This document shows, piece after piece, positions 10,108 to 17,685 of a stretch of DNA of 64,000 nucleotides (positions are counted from its first letter, which is position 1; every line of letters starts with the position of its first letter). The stretch lies in contig CAWDRV010000004.1 in assembly GCA_963804825.1 (NCBI GenBank), positions 558,001 through 622,000 on the forward strand, written 5' to 3'. The position numbers were made by a program, and so were the translations under genes. Below the pieces are notes generated by a model. The model ran no database searches. It was not told the DNA's origin and saw only the letters and a program-made list of their open reading frames with translations. The DNA is from JBKQVT01 sp963804825. Lineage in GTDB: Bacteria > Planctomycetota > Planctomycetia > Pirellulales > Thermoguttaceae.

Positions 10108-10575
10108 GAGACCGGGGGGCGGGGACAAGGGATTGGGGATTGGGGATTAGGAAGAAGGAGGAAGGATAAAGGATAAAGGATGAAAGGGGCGCTGGCTGCA
10201 CGCTTGCGGTTTCGCAGAAGATCTGCCGCCTTCCCCCCATCCGCCCTCCGCCTACCGCCTTGTCCGGCGGCTCACGCCGCCGGCTCACCGCCTTCCGCCT
10301 TTTCCGGCGGCTCACGCCGCCGGCTCACGCCCTTCCGCCTTCCGCCTTCCCTCTCAAGTCGCGGACCGGTGATGCCGATTATAACGCCCGGTAGGCCGGG
10401 CCACGCAGCGCCCGCCATTTCTTGGACCGAAGGTTGAAATAGCTTGCAATTTGACCTAACGTGTTAGCCAATCAGGGTTTATATTGTCCACCCGATTATG
10501 ACAAAGCCCTCTTGGCACGCCACGCCGGTTTTGCTAGTCTCCCGCGACACGATAAGACTACGGAGGGTCATTCCC
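10108..10575. other. Gene-free stretch with simple repeats and hairpins
   Basis: It begins with the GGGATTG/GGGATTA heptamer repeat (10130-10150), then AAGGATAA-type repeats. Next is a pyrimidine-rich tract holding two copies of CCGGCGGCTCACGCCGCCGG, at 10264-10283 and 10304-10323. Nearer the lipoprotein gene there is a short dyad CTAACGTGTTAG (10456-10467) and an AT-richer segment that may carry its promoter. No convincing ORF was seen. Confidence 0.7.
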
Positions 10576-11139
10576 ATGAATCGTACCGTTGCGTGCTTGC
10601 TTTCAACGCTCCTTGTGGGCAGCGTTCTGGTGGCCGGATGTGAAACGCCGAACCATGCCTCCGAGGGCGCCGTGGTGGGTGGATTGGGTGGGGCCGGCCT
10701 CGGCGCGATCATCGGCCACGCCAGCGGGAATACCGGGGCCGGGGCGGCCATTGGCGCCGTCGCGGGCGGCCTGACCGGCGCCGCCATCGGCGCCAGCGAA
10801 GACAAGGCCGACGCCAGAAATCAGGCCGCCATCGCCGCCGCGTCGCGGCCGGTTGGAACCGTCACCGTCGACGAGGTCATTGCCATGACCCAGAACCATG
10901 TCGATGACGGCGTGATTATCAACCAGGTCCGCGCCAATCGCATGGTCGCCCCACTTCAGGGCGGCGACGTGATTCGGCTCCAGCAATTTGGCGTCGGCAC
11001 GGAGGTAATCAAGGCGATGCAGGAATCGCCGCCCGTGCCCCAGGGCGTTATCGTCCAGGGGGCGCCGCCTCCGCCTCCACCGGTGGTCGTGGAAGGGTAT
11101 TATGGGCCTTATTACAGGCCGCACCGCTACTACTACTGA
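10576..11139 (+). CDS. Glycine-zipper lipoprotein
   Basis: 187-residue predicted lipoprotein. GGAGGG at 10561-10566 precedes the ATG. The signal peptide ends in the lipobox 'LVAGC' at residues 18-22. Next comes a glycine-zipper segment, 'GAVVGGLGGAGLGAIIG' and 'GAAIGAVAGGLTGAAIG', of the kind that inserts into or spans membranes. The middle domain (about 85-150), 'VTVDEVIAMTQNHVDDGVIINQVRAN', is helical. The tail is a polyproline run followed by a Tyr-rich end 'YYGPYYRPHRYYY'. It probably sits in the outer membrane or cell envelope. Its role is unknown. Confidence 0.85.
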   Translation: MNRTVACLLSTLLVGSVLVAGCETPNHASEGAVVGGLGGAGLGAIIGHASGNTGAGAAIGAVAGGLTGAAIGASEDKADARNQAAIAAASRPVGTVTVDEVIAMTQNHVDDGVIINQVRANRMVAPLQGGDVIRLQQFGVGTEVIKAMQESPPVPQGVIVQGAPPPPPPVVVEGYYGPYYRPHRYYY

Positions 11140-11414
11140 TAAGCCGGCGTTCTCGGCGTCCTGAATTCTCGGCTTTCACGATTCTGTGTGCTGGCAGAAG
11201 TGCTGACACGCAACATAGCCGCATCTTTTGTGGATATCGCAATCCCCTCATTTTACCTATAATTTGCCTTTGACTCGCCGGCAGCGGTCTGCTACGATCT
11301 CGCCGCTTATCTCCCTGAGGTGATCTGAGAGAGTCCAAGTCTCTGGACTATCTTCCGGCCACAAAAGAAGCATGTTGGGCTCTTGGATAGCCTCCCAGCC
11401 ATAAGGAGTGACGC

Positions 11415-11675
11415 ATGAAGCGTCTTTGGATCGTGCTGGCCCTCGTGGCCCTATTCGACGCCGGATGCCGTTGTTGCGACTCAACCGGACCGTGTTGCTG
11501 GCAACCTTGTCCGGCATCGTGTGCGCCAAGCTGTCCGTGTGGTTGTACGCCTGTCTGCGCGCCTGGCTGCACCTCTGGCTGTACGCCGAATCCCACGCTG
11601 AGTCCCACGCCGAACTACGCGTCCCCATCGAGCGTTTCGCCGTCGCCCGCGAACACTCGGCCTTACGGGCCATAG
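11415..11675 (+). CDS. Small Cys/Pro-rich lipoprotein
   Basis: 86-residue protein. AAGGAG at 11401-11406 precedes the ATG. The N-terminus 'MKRLWIVLALVALFDAGC' is a lipoprotein signal peptide with lipobox FDAGC. The mature part is packed with Cys (CRCCDS, CCWQPCPASC, CPCGC, CAPGC, SGC), then becomes Pro/Ser/Thr-rich. The spacing suggests disulfide cross-linking or metal binding at the cell surface. No known family was recognised. It stands alone, with poorly coding DNA on both sides. Confidence 0.7.
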   Translation: MKRLWIVLALVALFDAGCRCCDSTGPCCWQPCPASCAPSCPCGCTPVCAPGCTSGCTPNPTLSPTPNYASPSSVSPSPANTRPYGP

Positions 11676-12183
11676 CGGTTAGGTCAGGCGGCGCCCCGTG
11701 GCACTCAGGCGGACGATTTACTACGCACCACGTCCTGAAAGGCGTGGTGGCGCGGGGTCTGCCGTTCACTCAACACTCGCCCTTCCCACGCTTGGTCACG
11801 GCAGGCGCGGCCGTGGCACAGGCTGGCTTCTGGCCCTTGCTTTTCTCTCGGCCATCAAGATCGGCTACGTAACGGTGACGGGCCGGACGGGATGGGCGGC
11901 GAGGCCTCGGGAAATTTGAAAGGAATTGCCCTTGGCAGGTCTGGCAGTATTGCTCTTGGAGTGGTATATCTACAATCGACGCATCTATGACTGAGGCGTG
12001 GAACGCGAGCCAAGGGGTGTCACGACCAACCTTGGGTCGGTGTCCGGCTGGTCAGCCCGTGATGCGGCTTGCCCACGGCACTGGCCGGCAAGCGGCCAGT
12101 GGCGCCCGGCAGCAACGGCCTGCGTCCCTGAAACGCATATCAGACTCCCAACTTTCGGGTGGTATGTTGAAACGGAAGTCTCT
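11676..12183. other. Gene-free stretch with degenerate hairpin repeat
   Basis: No supported gene was found. A small dyad around ACCACG/CGTGGT is at about 11732-11757. A degenerate copy of the GTGCCAC hairpin family, including CACTGGCCGGCAAGCGGCCAGTG, spans roughly 12039-12108. Other open frames here are shadows of the flanking genes. Confidence 0.55.
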
Positions 12184-12934
12184 ATGCCATTGAAAAAGAT
12201 CAGTCCAAGGGAGCACCACGGCCGGCTGAAGCGACAAGGCGGGCCGGGACGACATGCCAAGGTGCTCAACCGGATTCTCGAGCACCGGTTGATCAAGCGG
12301 GTGAGTTTCGAGGAGTACCGGGAGAAGGTCCGCGACGTGTACGACGGCCCGAAGGGGGCCATGCTGGCCACGTGCAGCATGTTGTCGCTGCACACGGCCT
12401 TCGGGGAACGGCTGTTCCGAGAGCGGAAGTTCGATCTCCGCGGGGTCCGAACGATCCTCGACGTGGGCAGCGGGGCCGGTCAGTTGGCCAGGCACGTGCT
12501 CAAGTACGCCGATCCCCGCAGCACGCTCATTTGCTCCGATTTGTCGCAGGAAATGCTCCGCCGGGCCAGGAACCGGCTGAAGAGCGACCGGCCGCACTAT
12601 GTCGTGGCCGACCTGACGCGGTTGCCGTTCTCCGACGGGTCGTTCGACTGCGTCACCTGTGGTTACGTGTTGGAGCACCTGCCCGACGCCAAGCTGGGCC
12701 TGGGCGAGTTGTGCCGGGTGATGACGCGGGGCGCCCGGATGCTGCTGCTGACCACCGAGGACAATTTCTCCGGGGCCTGGACCAGCCGGATCTGGTGCTG
12801 CCGGACGTATAATCGCCGGGAATTGGCCCGGATTTGCGAGAGCATCGGCCTGGTCTGGCGCCAAGAGTTGTGGTTCACCCGGATGCACAAAGTCTTGCGC
12901 CGGCGGCATTTGCGTGGAACTCATCAAGGATTGA
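12184..12934 (+). CDS. Class I SAM-dependent methyltransferase
   Basis: Methyltransferase of the UbiE/type-11 kind. The ATG at 12184 starts 'MPLKKISPREHHGRLKRQGG'. The SAM motif I is 'TILDVGSGAGQLARHVL', followed by 'LICSDLSQEML' (acidic ribose-binding position), 'VVADLTRLPFSDGSFDCVTC' and 'VLEHLPD'. A single frame change near 12898 moves reading into a frame giving 'AGGICVELIKD' and a stop at 12932-12934, which I take as the true end. Without it the frame runs on to 13275 with no family similarity. The acceptor substrate is unknown. Confidence 0.85.
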
Positions 12935-13171
12935 GCCCTCTTGTGCCGATCTGTATTCTCCAAGTATTGTGCCGCGCCGTATATCGTGCCTCGCCGTCGC
13001 GTAGGGATCTGCTCTGGCCGCGTTCGATGGCGGGCCGCCGCGAAAAAATTCCCCTGTTTCCACGATTGGATCGTTTTTCCCTCTTGACATTTCTCGCGCC
13101 AGAGAGGATTGTGTTTTCTAATGGCTTGCAAGCGGCGATTGGGACCGCTTGCAGGCTGAAGAAAAGAGGCG

Positions 13172-14512
13172 GTGCAGTCCCAAGGACCTTTGGAGATTTT
13201 GATTGTGTCGAACATGGATGCTGGTGGCCCATCAACCTGCTGTCGCCTGGAAGTCGACGAAGAACCTCCAGGTAGTCCCGACAATCTGTTCGCCTGCCCC
13301 TCGACGTCGCAGGCCCCCCGGCCGCACTGGCGGCAAGTCTATTCCGGCCGGGATTTTCTCGTCCACTCTGCGCATCTTTCTCGCGCCCCCCGCAGTTCGC
13401 CCCAAACCAGGGCCTTTCGCAGGGCTTTCTATCGCGATATCAGCGACAAGCACTGGAACGACTGGCGTTGGCAGGCCCGCCATCGGGTCTGCACCCTGGG
13501 ACAATTGGAGCAAATGCTGGTGCTTTCCGAGGAGGAACGCGGGGCCCTGATGCGCGCCGGGACCATGCTCCCTTTCAGCATCACGCCCTATTACATGAGC
13601 CTGATTTCCCCCGACGATCCGCGGCAGGCACTGCGCCGGACCGTCGTCCCCACGGCCCATGAATGGGTCCGCTCCCGCGGCGAAGCCGACGACCCCTTGG
13701 GCGAAGAACACGATAGCCCCGTGCCGGGACTCGTCCACCGCTATCCGGACCGGGTCCTGTTGCTGGTGCTGGATTCGTGTTCGAGTTATTGCCGCTATTG
13801 CACCCGCTCGCGGGTGGTGGGGCAGGGCGAAATCGTGCCCAACCAGGAGCGGTTGAAACTGGCCCTGGACTACATCCGACGAACGCCCCAAATCCGCGAC
13901 GTGCTCCTGTCCGGCGGCGACCCGCTCTTCCTGAGCGAACAGCGGCTCGACTGGCTGCTGACCCAGTTGCGGGCCATCCCGCACGTCGAATTCATCCGCC
14001 TGGGCACCAAGATGCCCGCCGTCCTGCCCCAACGCATCACCCGGGAATTGTGCCGCATGTTGCGGAAACACCATCCCTTGTGGATGAGCCTGCATTTCAT
14101 TCATCCCGATGAATGCACCCCGGAAACCTTCCAGGCATGTACCCGGCTGGCCGATGCGGGCATTCCCTTGGGCTCCCAGACCGTGTTGCTGGCGGGCGTC
14201 AACGACAACGTGGAGACCATGAAAGACCTGGTCCATCGCTTGTTGAAGATGCGGGTCCGGCCCTATTACCTCTACCAGTGCGACCCGATCACCGGCTCCT
14301 CCCATTTCCGCACCCCCGTGGCCAAGGGCCTGGAAATCATCGAGGGGCTTCGCGGGCATACCACCGGCTACGCCGTGCCCACCTACGTGATCGACGCGCC
14401 GGGCGGCGGCGGTAAAATCCCCCTCCAGACGAATTACGTGGTCGGCCGCGAGGGCGACGACCTCCTCCTGCGCAACTACCGGGGAAGCGTCTACCGCTAC
14501 CCGGACCCCTAA
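13172..14512 (+). CDS. kamA: Lysine 2,3-aminomutase
   Basis: Radical-SAM, PLP-dependent enzyme that converts L-alpha-lysine to L-beta-lysine. The frame is intact, up to 446 residues. Starts at GTG 13205 or ATG 13214 are also possible, because GGAG lies at 13192-13195. Radical cluster CSSYCRYC has Cys203, Cys207 and Cys210. The glycine-rich PLP segment 'DAPGGGGKIP' contributes Lys415. The positions that contact lysine in the clostridial enzyme are kept as Asp345 (GVND) and Asp371 (YQCD). The N-terminal 'WNDWRWQARHRV' is typical of true KamA and argues against the shorter EF-P-modifying EpmB. It is followed by an ATP-grasp ligase gene 123 bp downstream. Confidence 0.92.
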   Translation: MQSQGPLEILIVSNMDAGGPSTCCRLEVDEEPPGSPDNLFACPSTSQAPRPHWRQVYSGRDFLVHSAHLSRAPRSSPQTRAFRRAFYRDISDKHWNDWRWQARHRVCTLGQLEQMLVLSEEERGALMRAGTMLPFSITPYYMSLISPDDPRQALRRTVVPTAHEWVRSRGEADDPLGEEHDSPVPGLVHRYPDRVLLLVLDSCSSYCRYCTRSRVVGQGEIVPNQERLKLALDYIRRTPQIRDVLLSGGDPLFLSEQRLDWLLTQLRAIPHVEFIRLGTKMPAVLPQRITRELCRMLRKHHPLWMSLHFIHPDECTPETFQACTRLADAGIPLGSQTVLLAGVNDNVETMKDLVHRLLKMRVRPYYLYQCDPITGSSHFRTPVAKGLEIIEGLRGHTTGYAVPTYVIDAPGGGGKIPLQTNYVVGREGDDLLLRNYRGSVYRYPDP

Positions 14513-14635
14513 CGGTAAGGCGGAAGGCGGAAGGGGGAAGGAGGAAACAGGGCTGCGAACTCGTTCGCGTGGCGCCGTGCTTCTTTCATCCTTCCCCCTT
14601 CCGCCCTCCGCCTTCATCCTTATTCCTTATTCCTT

Positions 14636-15664
14636 ATGCGGATCGGTTTGACCTACGACCTTCGGGCCGATTACCTGGCCGCCGGCTATAGCGAAGAGGA
14701 AACGGCGGAATTCGACCAGCCGGCCACCATCGAAGCCATCCAATCCGCCTTGGAAACCCTCGGCCACCAGACCGACCGCATCGGCAACGGGCGGCAATTG
14801 GTCGAGCGGCTGGCCGCCGGCGACCGCTGGGACCTGGTGTTCAACATCGCCGAGGGGCTGTACGGCGTCGCCCGCGAGGCCCAAGTGCCGGCCATCCTGG
14901 ACCTCTACCAGATTCCTTACACGTTTTCCGACCCGCTGGTGTCGGCCCTGACGCTGCACAAGGGCCTGACGAAGACCCTGGTCCGCGACGCCGGGTTGGC
15001 GACGGCCGATTTCGCCCTCGTCGAGCGGATCGAGGACGTGGACCGAGTGGACCTGCCGCTGCCGCTGTTCGCCAAACCGGTGGCCGAAGGGACCGGAAAA
15101 GGCGTCACCGCGGCCTCGAAAATCCACGACCGCGACTCGCTCCGGCGCCGATGCGCGGAGTTGTTGGCCAGGTATCGTCAGCCGGTGCTCGTAGAGACGT
15201 TTCTGTCCGGCCGGGAATTCACCGTGGGCATCGCCGGGACCGGGCCGGAGGCCGAAGTGCTCGGCAGCACGGAGGTCGCCCTCCTGCCCGGGGCCGAGGC
15301 CGACGTCTATTCCTACGTCAACAAGGAGAAGTGCGAGGAACTGTGCCGCTACCTGCCGACCAGGCCGGACGAGGACGAGGAAGTCGGCCAGTCGGAGGCG
15401 TTGGCCCTGGCCGCCTACCGCGTCCTGGGCTGCCGCGACGCCGCCCGGGTCGATATTCGCTCGGACGGCCGTCGGCGGCCCCATTTCATCGAGGTCAATC
15501 CCCTGGCCGGCCTCCATCCGTTGCATTCCGATCTGCCCATCCTCTGCGGAATGAAAGGCATCGACTATGTCGCGTTGATCGGGCGCATCCTCAACTCGGC
15601 CTGCCGGCGGATCGCGGCCGACTCGGCCCTGGGCGGCAGCTTGCAGCGTAATTCGGGAAAGTGA
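14636..15664 (+). CDS. D-Ala-D-Ala ligase-like ATP-grasp ligase (copy 1)
   Basis: 342-residue ATP-grasp enzyme forming an acyl-phosphate and then an amide/peptide bond. The N-terminal domain has 'DLVFNIAEGLYGVAREAQVP'. The ATP-grasp core shows Lys in 'PLFAKPVAEGTGKGV', Glu in 'VETFLSGREFTVGI', and the Mg-binding Asp, Glu and Asn in 'AARVDIRSD' and 'FIEVNPLAGLHP'. It resembles Ddl, but the gene is far from any cell-wall cluster and next to kamA. A PIN-domain pair and a second, diverged ATP-grasp gene follow. The amino-acid substrates are unknown; beta-lysine is a context-based guess. Confidence 0.85.
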   Translation: MRIGLTYDLRADYLAAGYSEEETAEFDQPATIEAIQSALETLGHQTDRIGNGRQLVERLAAGDRWDLVFNIAEGLYGVAREAQVPAILDLYQIPYTFSDPLVSALTLHKGLTKTLVRDAGLATADFALVERIEDVDRVDLPLPLFAKPVAEGTGKGVTAASKIHDRDSLRRRCAELLARYRQPVLVETFLSGREFTVGIAGTGPEAEVLGSTEVALLPGAEADVYSYVNKEKCEELCRYLPTRPDEDEEVGQSEALALAAYRVLGCRDAARVDIRSDGRRRPHFIEVNPLAGLHPLHSDLPILCGMKGIDYVALIGRILNSACRRIAADSALGGSLQRNSGK

Positions 15665-15824
15665 AACCACGGCGTTCCTTTCCGTCGTCATCAGGCCTCC
15701 TGCCGAAAAGCTCGCGTTGCCTCCTTGTGGCGTCCCGTGCATCCGCCTATACTAAAAGGGTGGCAGATCGATCAGTTGCTCACAGCCCGTGATCCCAACA
15801 CGATGATCGTCGTCGCGCTGAATT

Positions 15825-16298
15825 ATGACCAAACGCGTCTACATCGAAACCACGATTGCGAGCTACTTGGCCGCGTGGCCAAGCCGCGACCTTGTTCAGG
15901 CGGCACGCCAACAGATTACCCACCAATGGTGGAGCAACCAACGGCAGAGCTTCGAACTGTGCATTTCCCAAATCGTGCTTGACGAAGCGGCGGCTGGCGA
16001 CAGCGATGCTGCAAGAAGAAGATCGCAGTTCCTGCAGAATCTTCCCCTGCTCGACCTGACCGAAGCAGTCAATGTTGTCGCCGGGGCGATCATGACTTCT
16101 GGCCTGCTTCCGAAGAAGGCAACACGCGACGCAATCCATATTGCCGTCGCGTCAGTGCATCATATCGACATTCTTTTGACGTGGAATTGCCAACACATCG
16201 CCAATGCGGCAATAATGAAAGAACTGGGTGAAATCGTGACGCATTGCGGCTGCCCAATGCCGATCCTCTGCACGCCTGAGGAATTGCTGGGAGACTGA
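15825..16298 (+). CDS. PIN-domain protein (VapC-like toxin candidate)
   Basis: 157-residue PIN domain, probably a Mg-dependent RNase. It starts 'MTKRVYIETTIASYL', where the first acidic position is Glu instead of the usual Asp. Further acidic residues are in 'QIVLDEAAAGD', 'TRDAIHIAVASVHHIDILLTWN' (the second and third conserved acidic positions) and the final 'LLTWNCQHI'. Base composition is lower in GC than its neighbours, which hints at transfer. A 59-residue helical protein follows 4 bases later, as expected for a toxin-antitoxin style pair. The pair sits between two ATP-grasp genes. Confidence 0.8.
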   Translation: MTKRVYIETTIASYLAAWPSRDLVQAARQQITHQWWSNQRQSFELCISQIVLDEAAAGDSDAARRRSQFLQNLPLLDLTEAVNVVAGAIMTSGLLPKKATRDAIHIAVASVHHIDILLTWNCQHIANAAIMKELGEIVTHCGCPMPILCTPEELLGD

Positions 16299-16302
16299 TC
16301 GC

Positions 16303-16482
16303 ATGGCCCAAATCGACGACAAGGAAACCGCGGACGAGGTCCTCCAAGAGACCAGGAGGATCAAGGAGGCTCTGGCAGGGTCCATGGAGTTTGACATCGA
16401 CCGGATTCTCGACGACGCAAGGCAGAAGCAGAAAGAGAGCCGCCGGACGATTCTTTCTCCGCAGGGCGCAGTTCTCTCCTAA
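16303..16482 (+). CDS. Small helical partner of PIN protein (putative antitoxin)
   Basis: 59-residue ORF starting 4 bases after the PIN gene stop. It contains 'EVLQETRRIKEALAGSMEFD', followed by 'IDRILDDARQKQKESRR', an amphipathic, charged helical pattern. I recognise this arrangement (PIN gene plus short 'VRxIREA...YDIDxI..' protein) from other genomes, but it has no characterised DNA-binding motif. It ends at TAA 16480-16482. It probably neutralises the PIN protein, though this is inference from gene order. Confidence 0.65.
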   Translation: MAQIDDKETADEVLQETRRIKEALAGSMEFDIDRILDDARQKQKESRRTILSPQGAVLS

Positions 16483-16561
16483 CGGATTCGCGCCCTGATG
16501 CCTTTGCCCGAACCTCCTGCAGAACAACAGGGGCAGCGAAGAGAAGATTCGTGAGGCCGTC

Positions 16562-17653
16562 ATGCGAATCGTCATCCTGCACCCCGCCATTCCGCCCGAT
16601 GCCACGCTGGAAGACCAGGATTCGATGGTCCAGGTCGAGGCGATCGCCGCGAGCCTGCGGCGATTGGGCCACGAGCCGCTGCCGATGCCCTGCACGCTGG
16701 ACCTGGCCGCCGTCCGCCGGGACCTGATCGGGCGGCAGCCGGCGGTGGTCTTCAACCTCGTCGAATCGGTCGATGGCGCCGACTCGCTGCAATATCTGCC
16801 GACCGCCCTGCTGGACGCCATGTCGATCCGCTACACGGGCGCTCCGACCGAGGCGATCTTCCAAACCACCCATAAACTGCTGGCCAAGCAACTCATGCAC
16901 CTGGCCGGCCTGCCGACCCCGGCCTGGCTCGTCTGGGGCAGCGAGCCGGAGGCGTCAGCCTCCGGATGGAAGGCGGAAACCGCATGGCAGGGGCCGCCCA
17001 TGCCGCCAGACGCCCCGTGCATTCTCAAGGCCGTTTGGGAACATGCCTCCCGCGGACTGGACGAAGGGAGCATCGTCGCCGCCGACCGACGGGCGAGCCT
17101 GCCCGATCGTTTGCAGCAGCACTACCGGCGGAGCGGACGCCCCTGTTTCGCCGAGCAGTTCATCGAGGGGCGGGAATTCAACCTGTCCGTCTTGGGCGGC
17201 GGCGACGACGGCGACTCCAACACTGGCGGCGGCGACGGGCCCGAAGTGCTCCCTTGCGCGGAGATCGACTTCTCGGCCTTCCCCGCCGGAAAACCGCGGA
17301 TCGTGGGCCATCGGGCGAAATGGGAGCAGGACTCGTTCGAGTTCCACCATACGCCGCGGCGGTTCGATTTTCCGCCCGGCGACCAACCGCTCCTGGCCCA
17401 ATTGCAAGACTTGGCCCGGGCCTGCTGGCGGCTGTTCGGCCTGCGGGGTTACGCCCGGGTCGATTTCCGGGTCGATCGGGACGCTCGGCCGTGGATTCTG
17501 GAGGTGAACGCCAACCCGTGCCTTTCGCCCGACGCCGGTTTTGTGGCCGCCACGGACCGCATCGGGCTTTCCTACGACCAGACGATCCGGCGGATTCTCG
17601 ATTCTGCGCTCTTGCCCGACCCCGCCGGACCGGTAGAATCCGGCAGTCGGTAG
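16562..17653 (+). CDS. D-Ala-D-Ala ligase-like ATP-grasp ligase (copy 2)
   Basis: 363-residue ATP-grasp protein, a diverged paralogue of the gene at 14636. The N-terminal domain has 'VVFNLVESVDGADSLQYLP'. The ATP-grasp core shows Lys in 'CILKAVWEHASRGLDEGS', Glu in 'FAEQFIEGREFNLSVL', and Asp and Glu/Asn in 'ARVDFRVDRD' and 'WILEVNANPCLSPDAGF'. A 35-base copy of the CCGGAGGC dyad repeat is inserted in frame at 16943-16977, adding 'EPEASASGWKAE' before the ATP-binding lysine. A second Gly/Asp-rich insert (about residues 218-234) may be a loop expansion. The gene ends 32 bases before malQ. Its substrates are unknown. Confidence 0.83.
   Translation: MRIVILHPAIPPDATLEDQDSMVQVEAIAASLRRLGHEPLPMPCTLDLAAVRRDLIGRQPAVVFNLVESVDGADSLQYLPTALLDAMSIRYTGAPTEAIFQTTHKLLAKQLMHLAGLPTPAWLVWGSEPEASASGWKAETAWQGPPMPPDAPCILKAVWEHASRGLDEGSIVAADRRASLPDRLQQHYRRSGRPCFAEQFIEGREFNLSVLGGGDDGDSNTGGGDGPEVLPCAEIDFSAFPAGKPRIVGHRAKWEQDSFEFHHTPRRFDFPPGDQPLLAQLQDLARACWRLFGLRGYARVDFRVDRDARPWILEVNANPCLSPDAGFVAATDRIGLSYDQTIRRILDSALLPDPAGPVESGSR
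16943..16977. repeat. Intragenic CCGGAGGC dyad repeat
   Basis: It is identical over 35 bases to 3319-3353. It lies within the second ATP-grasp gene, keeps the reading frame, and encodes a Glu/Ala/Ser-rich loop. Confidence 0.9.
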
Positions 17654-17685
17654 CAGTTCATGCTACGCACCATCGGGGATGTCTC

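Noticed and set aside
11408..11872. 154-residue plus-strand ORF
   Set aside because: Overlaps the small lipoprotein in another frame; no RBS or family resemblance.
13084..13112. TTGACA with GATTGT as kamA promoter
   Set aside because: The -10 matches only three of six positions; too weak to list.
13172..14512. EpmB (EF-P lysine aminomutase) instead of KamA
   Set aside because: Length, N-terminal WNDW motif and lysine-contacting Asp residues fit KamA; no epmA or efp nearby.
14636..15664. Annotation as ddl of peptidoglycan synthesis
   Set aside because: Motifs allow it, but no cell-wall genes are near and kamA is adjacent; left as Ddl-like.
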